This document shows positions 9,865 through 19,667 of a stretch of 64,000 bases of DNA, piece after piece. Positions within the stretch are counted from its first letter, which is position 1, and each line of letters begins with the position of its first letter. Below the pieces are notes generated by a model. It was given only the letters and a program-made list of their open reading frames with translations, did not search any database and was not told where the DNA came from. The translations under genes and the position numbers were made by a program. The stretch is from Terrabacter sp. Root85 (GTDB lineage Bacteria > Actinomycetota > Actinomycetes > Actinomycetales > Dermatophilaceae): contig NZ_LMIW01000015.1 in the NCBI RefSeq assembly GCF_001429185.1, positions 122,267-186,266 on the forward strand, read 5' to 3'.

Positions 9865-10737
9865 TCAGTACGAGCGTCGCGACCGGGCCGCTCCCCGGTT
9901 CGAGCCGAGGGGTGCCTGGGGCCGGCCGTCGTCGGTCGGTCCCAGGCCGCCCTGGCAGCCGGGGCAGTAGAACATCGTGCGTTCGCGGGTGGGCTCGCCG
10001 ATCATCGCGACTCGCACGGTTGCACCGCAGCGCCGGCAGGGCCGGCCGCTGCGCGCGTGGACGTAGTGCGCCTCGTCGAGGCGCTGGCTGCCCGTGCTCG
10101 ACTGCACCGCATGGCGCCGGCCGTTGTCGATGAGGCGGTGCGCGCGGGCGACGACCCGCTCGACCGTCTCGCGCCCGAGCTCGTCGGCGCGGCTCCACGG
10201 CGGCACGCGCTCGAGGAAGAGCGTCTCGGCGCACCACATGGTGCCGACGCCCGCGAGGTTGCGCTGGTCGAGCAGGGCCTGACCGACGGGCACCCGCGCG
10301 CCCGCGACGTTGTCGACGGCACGGGCGAGGTCCCAGTCCGGGCCGAGCACGTCGGGCCCGAGGTGGCCGACGAGGTCGCCCTCGTGCGCGGTCGGCACGA
10401 GGTCGAGCATGCCGAGCCGCAGCCCGAGCGCGGTCCAGTCGGGCGCCGCGACGAGGGCCCGCAGCTGCGGGTTGCGTCGCCAACGGGCGGGCAGACCGGC
10501 CGTCGCCTCGACGCGCCACTGCCCCTCCATCCGCAGGTGCGAGTGCAGGGTCAGGCCACCCTCGACGCGGTGCAGCACGTGCTTGCCGCGGCTGACGACC
10601 TCGAGGGTCGTGCGACCCGTGAGGTCAGCCGTGGCGATCTCCCCCGGCCAGCGCAAATCGGACTCGACGATCTCGCGGCCGGCGAGGGCCTGGTCGAGGC
10701 GGGTGGCGGTGCGCCACACGGTGTCTCCCTCGGGCAC
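9865..10737 (-). CDS. nei: Fpg/Nei-family DNA glycosylase (Nei2-like)
   Basis: This 290-residue base-excision repair enzyme begins MPEGDTVW, where Pro2 (after Met removal) is the Schiff-base nucleophile and Glu3 the acid. The middle contains the helix-two-turns-helix segment (ALLDQRNLAGVGTMWCAETLF) and the C-terminus a zinc finger with CRRC and CPGC pairs. The EGDTVW opening is characteristic of actinobacterial Nei2-type endonuclease VIII, which removes oxidised pyrimidines. A short basic tail follows the finger. It is convergent with the GDPD gene (three bases apart) and divergent from the polysaccharide island. Confidence 0.92.
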   Translation of the reverse strand: MPEGDTVWRTATRLDQALAGREIVESDLRWPGEIATADLTGRTTLEVVSRGKHVLHRVEGGLTLHSHLRMEGQWRVEATAGLPARWRRNPQLRALVAAPDWTALGLRLGMLDLVPTAHEGDLVGHLGPDVLGPDWDLARAVDNVAGARVPVGQALLDQRNLAGVGTMWCAETLFLERVPPWSRADELGRETVERVVARAHRLIDNGRRHAVQSSTGSQRLDEAHYVHARSGRPCRRCGATVRVAMIGEPTRERTMFYCPGCQGGLGPTDDGRPQAPLGSNRGAARSRRSY

Positions 10738-10819
10738 GCCACCTCCTGATCACCGGTCGTTCACCTGCGCGGTCGCGCGCCCGTCCAGCCTATTCACATC
10801 GCGCGACTACCTTCGCCGG

Positions 10820-13783
10820 GTGCGTGACCTCTCCGTCGTGGTGTCCGCCCACGGCTCCTGCGACCGGATGGCCGCGTGCCTCGGTGCGCTGGCAGCCCAG
10901 ACCCTCCCGGCCGACCGGTTCGAGGTCGTCGTCGTGATCCACGGGTCCGGGTCGCGCGCCCGGGACGCCGTCGAGCGCGTGACCCGGGGACCGCTCGCGG
11001 GCCACGAGGTCGAGCTCGTCGACGCCGTGGCCGACTCACCCGGTGCCGCCCGCAACGTCGGTGTCGGGCTCGCGCGAGCACCGTGGACGACCTTCGTCGA
11101 CGGGACCGACGCCGTCGCGCCGACGCACCTCGAGACGTTGTATGCCGTCCGCCACCCCGAGCGCATCGTCGTCAGCACGACGTCGGCGGCCGACGACTCC
11201 CCGCGACACGTCGCGCCGCACCTCGCCCCCGGGGCGTTGCGCGGGCAGGGCGGGAGGCTCTACCCGACCCGGTGGCTCGTCGACACCCCGTTCGTCGAGG
11301 GGCTGTGCGGCAGCGAGGACACGGTGCTCCACGGACAGCTGCTCAGCCGGTTCGACCGCCAGTTCGCCGAGCTCGACCTGACGCCCGGTCCTCCTGACGC
11401 GCAGCCGGACCGGCCCGACGACGCCATCGACCTCGACCACGACGCCGCCGTCCGGGCCCACCTGTCCGTCCTCACCGCCCTGACCACCGGCACGCAGGCC
11501 GACCCGGCCGACCGCACCGCGGTCACCAACGCCCTCGCGGCCGCCGAGGTCGCCGACCTGCGGCAGATCAGCGACCTCCACCCCGGCGGGCACGCCCACG
11601 TCGAGGCCGCTCTCCGGGACGCCGGCATCCGCGGCATCACCTCGCTCGGGCCGGCCCACGTCGACGGGACCGCCGACGGCTTCGGCCTCTTCCACACGCC
11701 TCCGTCCGGCGCCCGGTCCCTCGTCGTCGTCGCGGGCAGCGCCGGGTCCGTCAACGAGCACGCGCGGATGCTCGGCTTCCTCGCCCGCAGCGGGCACGGC
11801 ATCCGCGTCCTGCACTATCGCGGGCGGCTCGAGCACAGCCTGCGCAAGCTCCCCGAGACGCACCGGGTCGAGGTGCTTCCCGCCTCCCTCGGCTGGATCG
11901 AGACCCGGGTCACCGCCGGTGCGCCCCGCCGCCGCCGGATCGCGCTGCGGGCCTCGCAGGAGGGCCTGCGCCTCGGTCGGCGCGCGCTCCCCGAGCTCGT
12001 GCCCGCCCGGCTGGCCGCACCCGCCTTCGGCCGGGTCGACACCCGCGCGGCCACGCTGCTCGACGAGCCGGGGACGCGGGTCGTCCTCGACCGCGCCGGC
12101 TCGACCCTGCTGCGCGCGTGGGGCGACGACAGCCCCACCGTCGGCGCGCCCGAGCTCGCCGACCTCGTGCTGCGCACCGCCGCCAGCCAGCTGCGCGGGT
12201 CGCTCGCCGACGCGCACGCCGCCCGCGCGGCCTCGCGGCTGCTGCGCGGCCAGGCCGCACGGACCCGCGGCGAGCTCGACCCGGACCTGTGGACGATGGT
12301 GGCCTACCGGCTGCTCCGCGCCGGCCGGCTCGAGGCCGCCACCGCCCTCCTCGACGACCGGGAGGCCCTCTTCGGCGCGCTCCCCCACCCCGCCCTCCAG
12401 GCACTTCACGCCGTCCTCACCGGCGTCGACCCGTCGACCGTCGACGTCGTCGACGCCGCCCGTGTGACGCTGCGTCACACCGACGACGCCCTGGCCGACG
12501 GCGACCTCGACCGCGCCGCCTTCCTCACGACGGTTGCTCTCGACCTGCTCTTCACGCGGCGCCTGCACACGGCCGAGACGCGCTCGGCCATCGTGTCCGA
12601 GCCCGACGCCTTCCTCGCTCCCCTGAGGGAGACCGAGGTCGGACGCCTGCTCGGCCGGCGCACGGCCAGCCCGACGCCGCGGCTGTCGCGGCAGCAGCCG
12701 AGGGAGACCGACCGCCCTCGCGTCACCGTGCTGCCCGGCGCCTACCCGAAGTTCGCGGCTGCCGTCGTCGCCGGCCTCGACGACCACGCCGACGTCGAGG
12801 TGCTCGACCTCTCGACCCGGCAGAGGCGCTTCGCCAACACCGGGGTCGACCCGGTGACGGTGCGCGAGCGGCTGCTCGCCGCGACCGGCCACCCCCCGAC
12901 GCTCGACCTCGCCACCGCGGAGGCGCTCTCGGCCGACGTCGTCTTCGTCGACTGGGCCGACAAGGGCCTGACCTGGCTGACGCAGGTCGTGCCGGAGGGG
13001 ACGCGCGTCGTCGTGCGCCTGCACGGCGTCGACACCTTGAGCGCCTGGCTGCACACCGCCGAGTGGGACAAGGTCGACGACGTCATCTTCCCGAGCGACC
13101 ACCTGCGGCGTGCGGCCGCGGCGGCGCTGGGAGGACGTCTGGACGGCATACGCCAGCACGTCGTCGCCAACCCCGTCGACGTCGAGCGCTACGTCCTGCC
13201 CAAGACCGAGTCCGCTCGCACGACGCTCGGGATGGTCGGCTGGGCGCAGCAGGTCAAGGACCCGCTGTGGACCCTCGACGTCCTCGCCGCGCTGCGTCGG
13301 CACGACCCCCGCTGGCGGCTTCGGCTCATCGGCACCGACTTCGCCGTCGACGACCCCAACCCCGTCGAGCGGGAGGCCGCTCGCGCCTTCCACGCCCGGA
13401 TGGGCGACCCCCTCGTCGCCGACGGCGTCGACTTCGTCGGCTACACGACCCGGTTGCCCGAGCACCTCCGTGAGGTCGGCTGGGCCGTGAGCTCGAGCCG
13501 ACGCGAGGGCTTCCACATCGGCCTCGTCGAGATGGCCGCGAGCGGCGCCGTCCCCGTCGTGCGCGACTGGCCGGTGTATGCCGGCATCGGCGGTGCCACG
13601 AGCCTCTTCCCGGCCGACTGGGTGTCGACCACCCCGGCCGAGGCCGCCGAGCGGATCCTCAGGGTCAGCGGCTCCGGGACGTGGGACGACGCGAGCGGGC
13701 GCACCGTCGACACGGTGCGCGAGCGCTTCAGCGGGACGGACTCGGCAGAGCGGCTGCGCCGGATCGTGCTGGGAGAGCGCTGA
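10820..13783 (+). CDS. Large fused glycosyltransferase (GT2-like N-terminus, GT4-like C-terminus)
   Basis: This 987-residue protein appears to join two sugar-transfer modules. Residues 1-190 resemble a GT2 fold (LSVVVSAHGSCDRMAACLGALAAQTL, ADSPGAARNVGVGLARAPWTTFVDG), although the usual DxD becomes DGTD. The middle, about 290-620, holds a second Rossmann-like segment and Arg/Ala-rich helices. The last 340 residues form a GT-B domain with GMVGWAQQVKDPLWTLDVLAAL and the GT4-style donor motif REGFHIGLVEMAASGAVPV. No membrane segments are visible. GTG 10820 follows a TACCTT -10-like box by six bases and is probably leaderless. It opens the polysaccharide island, and its C-terminus overlaps the next convergent gene by 56 bases. 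Confidence 0.75.
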   Translation: MRDLSVVVSAHGSCDRMAACLGALAAQTLPADRFEVVVVIHGSGSRARDAVERVTRGPLAGHEVELVDAVADSPGAARNVGVGLARAPWTTFVDGTDAVAPTHLETLYAVRHPERIVVSTTSAADDSPRHVAPHLAPGALRGQGGRLYPTRWLVDTPFVEGLCGSEDTVLHGQLLSRFDRQFAELDLTPGPPDAQPDRPDDAIDLDHDAAVRAHLSVLTALTTGTQADPADRTAVTNALAAAEVADLRQISDLHPGGHAHVEAALRDAGIRGITSLGPAHVDGTADGFGLFHTPPSGARSLVVVAGSAGSVNEHARMLGFLARSGHGIRVLHYRGRLEHSLRKLPETHRVEVLPASLGWIETRVTAGAPRRRRIALRASQEGLRLGRRALPELVPARLAAPAFGRVDTRAATLLDEPGTRVVLDRAGSTLLRAWGDDSPTVGAPELADLVLRTAASQLRGSLADAHAARAASRLLRGQAARTRGELDPDLWTMVAYRLLRAGRLEAATALLDDREALFGALPHPALQALHAVLTGVDPSTVDVVDAARVTLRHTDDALADGDLDRAAFLTTVALDLLFTRRLHTAETRSAIVSEPDAFLAPLRETEVGRLLGRRTASPTPRLSRQQPRETDRPRVTVLPGAYPKFAAAVVAGLDDHADVEVLDLSTRQRRFANTGVDPVTVRERLLAATGHPPTLDLATAEALSADVVFVDWADKGLTWLTQVVPEGTRVVVRLHGVDTLSAWLHTAEWDKVDDVIFPSDHLRRAAAAALGGRLDGIRQHVVANPVDVERYVLPKTESARTTLGMVGWAQQVKDPLWTLDVLAALRRHDPRWRLRLIGTDFAVDDPNPVEREAARAFHARMGDPLVADGVDFVGYTTRLPEHLREVGWAVSSSRREGFHIGLVEMAASGAVPVVRDWPVYAGIGGATSLFPADWVSTTPAEAAERILRVSGSGTWDDASGRTVDTVRERFSGTDSAERLRRIVLGER

Positions 13784-14942
13784 TCCGGCGGAGCACCTGC
13801 ACCGCCGCGCTGACGTGCTCGATCGGCGAGCGGTGGTCGAGGGGCTGCTCGTCGAGGGCGCTGCCCTCCTCGACGACTCCCCACACCTGGGTGCCGCTGC
13901 CTCGGTAGTCGCTCCACTTCGACGGCAGGAAGGGGTTCGGCGCCCCCGGTGGGCTCACCGCGTCGTTGACGAGCAGGCAGTCCATCCGACGCGACAGCGC
14001 GAGGAACTCGAGGTAGCCGACGAAGGGCCCGACGCGGACGCAGTCGGCGAGCCCGCGTGCGACGACGACGTCGTGCAGCTCCTCGGGCTTCGAGGTGAAG
14101 ACGTGGAGCATGAGGCGGTCGCGGGACTCGCGAGGGAGCAGAGCCAGGGCGTCGAGCACCCCGGAGACGCCACGGTTGGCGTAGAAGTTGCCGAAGTAGC
14201 CGATGTGCCGCCGGCCCGGGTCCAGCTGGCGCGTCGACGGTTTCGCGTCGTAGAGCGCGGCCGGCGGCGTGGGGTGCGGTGACACGACGGCGACCTGCTC
14301 GACGCGGGCAGCGAGCTCGCGGTCGTGGCAGCTCTCGAGCATGACGTCGCGCTGGCGCGTGTTGGTGAACATCACCGAGTCCGCGAGGGCGAACGCCGCG
14401 ACCTCGCACCACTCGAAGGCGTTGAGGCCGTCAGGTGGCCGGAACCCGGCCCCCTGCACGGCCGAGCGCAGTCGGGCGAGGGTGCGGTCGTCGTGCGCCG
14501 GGGCGGCACGCACCTGTCCGAGGACGTCGTGCGACAGCGGGTCGGAGAACTCGGCGTCCCAGTGCAGCCCGGGCCGCGCCGACTTGAGCGCGACCGCAAG
14601 GAAGTGGGATGCCGCGAACTGCGCTCTGCTGTAGACGGACTCGTACTCACCCTGCAGCGACTCCCAGCGGACGAAGGTCTCGAGACCGAGCTGCTGGTAG
14701 TCGACGATGGAGCCCCACGAGCTGAAGGCCGTGCGTGAGGGCACGGCGGCGAACCGCCGGACGAGGCCGCCGCAGAGCTGGACGAGGTCAGGGTCCTGGT
14801 GGCGGATCGAGTCCATCGCGTTGCAGATGACGTCGACGGGCTCGCCGCGGTCGTGGACGCGCTTGGCCGCGACGACCGCAGCGGTGTCGCTGTAGGGCGG
14901 GAAGCAGTACGACGCGACGAGGCGACGGGCGGGTGCGTTCAT
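13728..14942 (-). CDS. GT4-like glycosyltransferase
   Basis: This 404-residue protein starts MNAPARRLVASYCFPPYSDTAAVV, a pattern seen in GT-B glycosyltransferases of surface-polysaccharide clusters. The C-terminal half starts with RHIGYFGNFYANRGVSGVLDALALLP, the usual beginning of the nucleotide-sugar domain. A weak terminal motif (PFLPSKWSDYRGSGTQVWGVVEEGSALD) stands where the donor-binding glutamates normally lie. It is translated nine bases downstream of the CgeB-GT2 protein and likely shares its mRNA. Acceptor and sugar are unknown. Confidence 0.72.
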   Translation of the reverse strand: MNAPARRLVASYCFPPYSDTAAVVAAKRVHDRGEPVDVICNAMDSIRHQDPDLVQLCGGLVRRFAAVPSRTAFSSWGSIVDYQQLGLETFVRWESLQGEYESVYSRAQFAASHFLAVALKSARPGLHWDAEFSDPLSHDVLGQVRAAPAHDDRTLARLRSAVQGAGFRPPDGLNAFEWCEVAAFALADSVMFTNTRQRDVMLESCHDRELAARVEQVAVVSPHPTPPAALYDAKPSTRQLDPGRRHIGYFGNFYANRGVSGVLDALALLPRESRDRLMLHVFTSKPEELHDVVVARGLADCVRVGPFVGYLEFLALSRRMDCLLVNDAVSPPGAPNPFLPSKWSDYRGSGTQVWGVVEEGSALDEQPLDHRSPIEHVSAAVQVLRRISALPARSGAAALPSPSR

Positions 14943-14951
14943 GGTGGGTCC

Positions 14952-16835
14952 TCAGACGGTGACGTGGACGGTGGGGTCGCCGTGGAAGGCGAGCACCCCA
15001 CGGCGGGAGAGCAGCTCGACGTCCGAGATCGGCCACGTGTGACCGTCCGGCGTCGACGCGCGCACCGACACGAAGTTGAAGCGGTCCGTCGAGTAGACGC
15101 GGCCGCCCTCGGCGCGCACCTTGTCGAGGAACGTCGTGTCGACCCGCCGGGGCAGGTCCTCGAACCGCAGCCGCGCCGCGAGGTCGCGCTCGAAAAGCAG
15201 GGTGCCGCCCTGGACGAGGTCGACGTAGCGATGCTCGGCGTCCGGGAAGCGCAGCAGGGTCGCCCCCGTCGCGGTCAGGTGCGCGTAGTGCGCCCACTTC
15301 CCGACGACGGCCGCGTCGGTGTAGTCGAAGGCGCGGACGAGGTCGCGGAGGTAGTGCGCGGCGTAGACGTTGTCGTCGTCCATCTTGGCGACGAAGCGCC
15401 CGGACGCCGCGTCGACGCCGGCGTTCATGCACGCGCCGAGGGTGTCGGTGGACGGACGCGCGACGACGACGACGCGGGTCGGGTCGAGCCCGGCGGCCTC
15501 GGCCCGACGACGCAGCTCGTCGCCACCCACCTCGAAGCCGTGCGTCACGAGGACGAGCTCGGTCTCCGCGTGGGCCTGCGCCGCGACGAAGCCCAGAACG
15601 TGCTCGACCTGGCCGGGACGCATCGTCGGGACGACCGCCGAGACGCCGAGGTCGCGGGACGGCGTCTCGAGACCGACGGCGGCCAGCACGGTGTCGATGC
15701 GGTGACCGTAGGTGTGGGCGTCGAGCACCCGGCGGTGGGCGCGCAGCCCGAGCCGGTCGCGGTAGTCCTCGTGCTGGAGGAGCGCGCGCAGCTCGCGCGT
15801 CGTCTCCTCGGCGCTGCGGGTGACGCGGACCGTGTCGCCGAAGAAGGGCTCGACCGAGGCGGCCGGACCGGACAGCAGCGGCGTCTGCGCGGCGGACAGC
15901 TCGAAGAGCCGCCGGGCGCACATCGTCGGCGACTCGGTGACGGAGTTGACGTTGAGGAAGACCTTGTAGGCCGTGTAGGCGCCGAGCATGCGACGGTACG
16001 GCAGGCTCCCGACGAGCGCTCCGGCATACGCCCTCGGGAACTGGTAGCGCTGGTCGCGGCCGGCAAGGCGGGAGAAGACCTCGAGCCCGAGCGGCAGGGC
16101 GGGCTCGAGGACGTAGGCCATCTGTGCCCGGCGCTCGTCGTGCTTGTCGGCGAAGTAGCTCCCGGCGAAGGCGACCTCGCGGGTGCGGCCGGCGCCGTGC
16201 CGCACCGGCGTGTGGATGCGGGGCTGGGCACCGAAGGGCAGCAGGCCGATCCGGGTGTGGCCGAGGTCGCGCTCATAGTCCGGGATGCGGCCCGCGTCGA
16301 CGGTGAAGACGTGGTCGAAGAGGCGGGCCGTCTCGACGAAGAGGTCGTAGTTGGGCGGGTCCTCCTTGTTCCAGAAGACCGTCGGGACGCCCGTCGAGCG
16401 GCAGTGCTCGACGAGCGCGCGCAGCTCCGGTGACGGGCCGGCCTCGGTCGTCATGGCGAGGCGCCACGTGCCCCCGTTGCCCGCCCACGCCGACTCGACG
16501 AAGAGGAGATCGACCGGCCGGGCCGCGAGCTGGTCGCGCCAGTCCCGCGGCGTCACGCAGACCTGCGTCCACTCGTAGCCAAGCGCGAGCTGCGAGAAGT
16601 CGTCGAGGACCACCGCGGCGACGACCTCCGGACGCGCCACGGGACCGCTCGGGATCTCCGGGCGCGGCACGTCGACACGCAGCCGGGCCGATCTCACCCG
16701 GGGCAGGCGGCGTTCGACCTCCTTGCGCACCTTGCGCGGAAGAGCCTGTCGCGCTTGGGGATCCCGCGCCGCCCGCACTACGGCACTGCGGGCCCGGTCG
16801 AGGTCGGACAGCACTCGCTGCCGCGTGTTCACCAC
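14952..16835 (-). CDS. Two-domain CgeB-like / GT2 glycosyltransferase
   Basis: This 627-residue protein combines an N-terminal CgeB/DUF3880-type GT-B domain with a C-terminal GT2 domain. The first, about residues 60-390, shows VDLLFVESAWAGNGGTWRLAM, VPTVFWNKEDPPNYDLF, VAFAGSYFADKHDERRAQM and the segment MCARRLFELSAAQTPLLSGP. The second, about 395-627, has VSAVVPTMRPGQVEHVLGFVAAQ, the acidic KMDDDNVYAAHYL donor/metal motif and a C-terminal DTTFLDKVRAEGG. GTG 16835 (or 16832) follows an AGAGAGAG stretch. It is divergent from the ABC-exporter operon across a 76-base gap, a likely shared promoter region. Confidence 0.8.
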   Translation of the reverse strand: MVNTRQRVLSDLDRARSAVVRAARDPQARQALPRKVRKEVERRLPRVRSARLRVDVPRPEIPSGPVARPEVVAAVVLDDFSQLALGYEWTQVCVTPRDWRDQLAARPVDLLFVESAWAGNGGTWRLAMTTEAGPSPELRALVEHCRSTGVPTVFWNKEDPPNYDLFVETARLFDHVFTVDAGRIPDYERDLGHTRIGLLPFGAQPRIHTPVRHGAGRTREVAFAGSYFADKHDERRAQMAYVLEPALPLGLEVFSRLAGRDQRYQFPRAYAGALVGSLPYRRMLGAYTAYKVFLNVNSVTESPTMCARRLFELSAAQTPLLSGPAASVEPFFGDTVRVTRSAEETTRELRALLQHEDYRDRLGLRAHRRVLDAHTYGHRIDTVLAAVGLETPSRDLGVSAVVPTMRPGQVEHVLGFVAAQAHAETELVLVTHGFEVGGDELRRRAEAAGLDPTRVVVVARPSTDTLGACMNAGVDAASGRFVAKMDDDNVYAAHYLRDLVRAFDYTDAAVVGKWAHYAHLTATGATLLRFPDAEHRYVDLVQGGTLLFERDLAARLRFEDLPRRVDTTFLDKVRAEGGRVYSTDRFNFVSVRASTPDGHTWPISDVELLSRRGVLAFHGDPTVHVTV

Positions 16836-16911
16836 AAACTTCTCTCTCTGTTCGACTGACGTTCCGCCTGGGCCGGTCCGCCGTTGGGGGTGGGACTGCA
16901 ACGTTCGGTGC

Positions 16912-18747
16912 GTGACCTCCAGACTCGGCGCCAGTGTGGCATCCGCGCTCGGCGCCCCCGGTCCACGCGATGCAACGGGGAGTCGAACAGTTGGTGACGT
17001 CCCGACCACGACGGCACTGCTCGTCGCCAACCTCCCCGTCGCCGCGTGCGTGGCCCGCTCCCACCTCGCCCGCAACCCGTGGCAGGCGGTGTGGGTCGGC
17101 GCCCGGGTGCTCCCCGCCGGCGCGCGGCGCGAGCTGAGCCGGCGCAGCCGCGGACCACTGTCGGTCATCGCCGCCGCGGCCTCCGGACAGCGCGAGCTCG
17201 CTCGCCGCCGTCTCACGGACGAGCTGCGTGGCGCGGGTCCCCGGCGGGCACAGCACCTTCTCGCAGCCGCGGCCGCGACAGGCCAGCTGGACGGGATCGA
17301 TGGCGCCACAAGCGGATTCACGCAGGCCACGACGGGCTCCTCCGCCGCCTACCTCGCCCACGCCGCCGGCGACGTCACCGGTGCGCAGCGCGCCCTCGAC
17401 GGCCTGCGCAACCCTGCCGCCCGAGTGCACCGTCGCTGGCTGGCCGGCGAGCGCTCCGTCCTGACGGGCGCGGCACTCGACGGACTTCCCACGACGACCG
17501 ACGGCCCGCACCACGCTCCGTCCACGGCGACCCGCACCTCCGTCGTCCACGTCGTCACGAACTCGCTGCCCGAGGTGCAGGCCGGCTACACGGTGCGCAC
17601 GCAGGGCCTCGTCGCCGCCCAGCGCGCCGCTGGGATCGACGCGCACGTGTGCACCCCGCCGGGCTTCCCCGTCGCCCAGGGACACCTCTGCGCGGCGCCG
17701 TCCACGACGCTCGCCGGCGTGCCCTACCACCGTGACCTCGCGGCCGGGCGCCGTCTCGATCTCCCGGACCGCCACCTGGAGGCGTATGCCGTCACGGTCG
17801 CCGCGCTCGCCCGCGCCGTCGGTGCCGACGTCGTCCACGCGCACTCGAAGCACGTCAACGCCCAGGCCGCCCTGCTCGCCGGCCGACGCCTCGGGGTGCC
17901 CGTCGTCTACGAGGCCCGCGGGTTCCTCGAGGACACGTGGCGCACGCGCGGCGGGGACGCCGACAGCGACTTCTACCGCTGGACGCGCCGGACCGAGACG
18001 CGCTGCCTCTCGCTCGCCGACGCCGTCGTCACGCTGTCGCAGAGCATGCGCGAGGACGTCGTCGCGCGCGGCGTCGACCCGAAGCGGGTCCACGTCGTCG
18101 GCAACTGCGTCCCCGACGCCCTGCTCACCGACGTCGTCGACGGCGGACCCGTGCGCGCGGCCCTCGACATCCGCCCCACCGATGTCGTCATCGGCACGGT
18201 GTCGACGCTCAACGCGTACGAGGGCATCGACGTGCTCCTCGACGCGGGTGGCCTGCTCGACGACGCCCGGCTCGTCGTACTCGTCGTCGGGGACGGTCCG
18301 GCCCGCGAGCGTCTGACCCGTCGCGCTGCCGAGCTGCGCCGGTCGGGCACGCGGACGCGCTTCGTCCTCACCGGGCGGGTGCCGCACAGCCGCACCCACG
18401 AGCACCACGCGGCCATCGACGTCTTCTGCGTCCCCCGCCGGGCCACCCCGGTCACGACCCTCGTGCCGCCCCTCAAGCCCGTCGAGGCGATGGCGCTCGG
18501 ACGTCCCGTCGTCGTCACCGACCTCCCGCCGCTGCGCGAGCTCGTCGCCCCCGACCGCGGATTCGTCGTCGAGGGCGCGGACCCGCAGCTGCTCGCGCAG
18601 GCGCTGGGTGAGCTCGTCGCCGACCCCGACCGGCGGCACCGGCTCGGGGCGAGCGGACGCGACCACGTCGCGAGCGAGCGGACGTGGTCGGTGGCCGCGG
18701 CGGCATACGGACAGGTCTACGAGCAGGTGCAGGCGGTGGCGGCATGA
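16912..18747 (+). CDS. GT4-family glycosyltransferase
   Basis: This 611-residue protein has an N-terminal 200-residue Ala/Arg-rich helical extension (LARRRLTDELRGAGPRRAQHLLAAAAATGQ) followed by a complete GT-B transferase. In the latter, VVHVVTNSLPEVQAGYTVRTQGLVAAQRAAG, DVVHAHSKHVNAQAALLAGRRLG and VVYEARGFLEDTW form the acceptor half, and IGTVSTLNAYEGIDVLLDAGGLL and LKPVEAMALGRPVVVTDLPPL the donor half. In the donor motif the catalytic Glu of the EX7E pair is seen in KPVEAM. GTG 16912 is used because upstream codons lie in the divergent regulatory gap. It overlaps the permease gene by four bases, starting a seven-gene operon. Confidence 0.82.
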   Translation: MTSRLGASVASALGAPGPRDATGSRTVGDVPTTTALLVANLPVAACVARSHLARNPWQAVWVGARVLPAGARRELSRRSRGPLSVIAAAASGQRELARRRLTDELRGAGPRRAQHLLAAAAATGQLDGIDGATSGFTQATTGSSAAYLAHAAGDVTGAQRALDGLRNPAARVHRRWLAGERSVLTGAALDGLPTTTDGPHHAPSTATRTSVVHVVTNSLPEVQAGYTVRTQGLVAAQRAAGIDAHVCTPPGFPVAQGHLCAAPSTTLAGVPYHRDLAAGRRLDLPDRHLEAYAVTVAALARAVGADVVHAHSKHVNAQAALLAGRRLGVPVVYEARGFLEDTWRTRGGDADSDFYRWTRRTETRCLSLADAVVTLSQSMREDVVARGVDPKRVHVVGNCVPDALLTDVVDGGPVRAALDIRPTDVVIGTVSTLNAYEGIDVLLDAGGLLDDARLVVLVVGDGPARERLTRRAAELRRSGTRTRFVLTGRVPHSRTHEHHAAIDVFCVPRRATPVTTLVPPLKPVEAMALGRPVVVTDLPPLRELVAPDRGFVVEGADPQLLAQALGELVADPDRRHRLGASGRDHVASERTWSVAAAAYGQVYEQVQAVAA

Positions 18748-19667
18748 CGATCGGGAGCGGCAGCGTGGTGGAGAGCGTCGAGGCGCCGGAGGCACGGACC
18801 GAGCGGGCCCGACTCACCCCCGAGGAGGCGGCCGCCCTGGCGCGCCGTGCCGGCCTGGAGGAGCTCGGCGTCCGGCCGGGCCTGCTCGGCTACGCCCGCG
18901 AGGTCTGGAGCTACCGCCACCTCGTCTGGCACCTGTCGTCGGCGCAGGCCTGGGCGACGAACCAGAACAACTACCTCGGCCAGCTGTGGGCGGTCCTCAA
19001 CCCGTTGCTCCTCGTCGGGTCGTACTACCTGATCTTCGGGCTGCTGCTCAAGACCCGCGGCGGCACGTCGAACTACATCGCGTTCCTCACCATCGGCATC
19101 TTCGTCTTCGGCTACTCCGCGAGCGCGATCATCGCCGGCTCGCGGGCCGTCGTCGGGCAGATCGGGCTCGTGCGCGCATTGCGCTTCCCCCGGGCCGTGC
19201 TGCCCATCTCGGTGACGCTGACGCAGTTCCTCGTCAACGTCCCGGCGTTCGCCGTGCTCATGGTCATGATCCCCCTGACGGGAGAGCCGTTCTCGCCGCA
19301 TTGGCTGCTGTTCCCCGTCGCGCTCGTCTTCCAGAGCCTCATCAACCTGGGTCTCGCGTTCTACCTCGCCCGCGTCGTCAACACGGCCCGCGACTCGGCC
19401 AACCTCGTGCCCGTCGGTGTGCGGCTCGCCCGCTACGTCTCGGGCGTCTTCTTCTCGATCCCGCACTACGCCGGCTACGGGCTGGTCAGCGCCCTGCTCC
19501 TCTACCAGCCGCTCGCGGTCAGCATGACGACGGCGCGCGAGGCCCTGATGGACCAGTACCCGCTGACGTGGGGCAGCTGGGTCGCTGCCGCGGCCTGGGG
19601 CGTCGCGCTCAGCGTGACGGGAATCGTCTTCTTCTGGCGCGGGGAGGGTCGCTATGGGAGCAACTGA
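18744..19667 (+). CDS. Polysaccharide ABC exporter, permease subunit
   Basis: This 307-residue membrane protein belongs to the ABC-2 type of polysaccharide export permeases (Wzm/TagG). After a charged 60-residue cytoplasmic start it has the amphipathic entry segment WATNQNNYLGQLWAVLNPLLLVGSYYLIFGLLL and about six membrane spans. The conserved block ALRFPRAVLPISVTLTQFLVNVPAF resembles TagG. Start and stop overlap the flanking genes by 4 and 14 bases, so translation is coupled to the glycosyltransferase upstream and the ATPase downstream. It would move a lipid-linked glycan across the cytoplasmic membrane. Confidence 0.9.
   Translation: MTIGSGSVVESVEAPEARTERARLTPEEAAALARRAGLEELGVRPGLLGYAREVWSYRHLVWHLSSAQAWATNQNNYLGQLWAVLNPLLLVGSYYLIFGLLLKTRGGTSNYIAFLTIGIFVFGYSASAIIAGSRAVVGQIGLVRALRFPRAVLPISVTLTQFLVNVPAFAVLMVMIPLTGEPFSPHWLLFPVALVFQSLINLGLAFYLARVVNTARDSANLVPVGVRLARYVSGVFFSIPHYAGYGLVSALLLYQPLAVSMTTAREALMDQYPLTWGSWVAAAAWGVALSVTGIVFFWRGEGRYGSN

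Noticed and set aside
16351..16915. Long reading frames on the plus strand opposite the CgeB-GT2 gene
   Set aside because: They are Arg/Pro/Ser-rich frames produced by high GC and have no protein-like segments.
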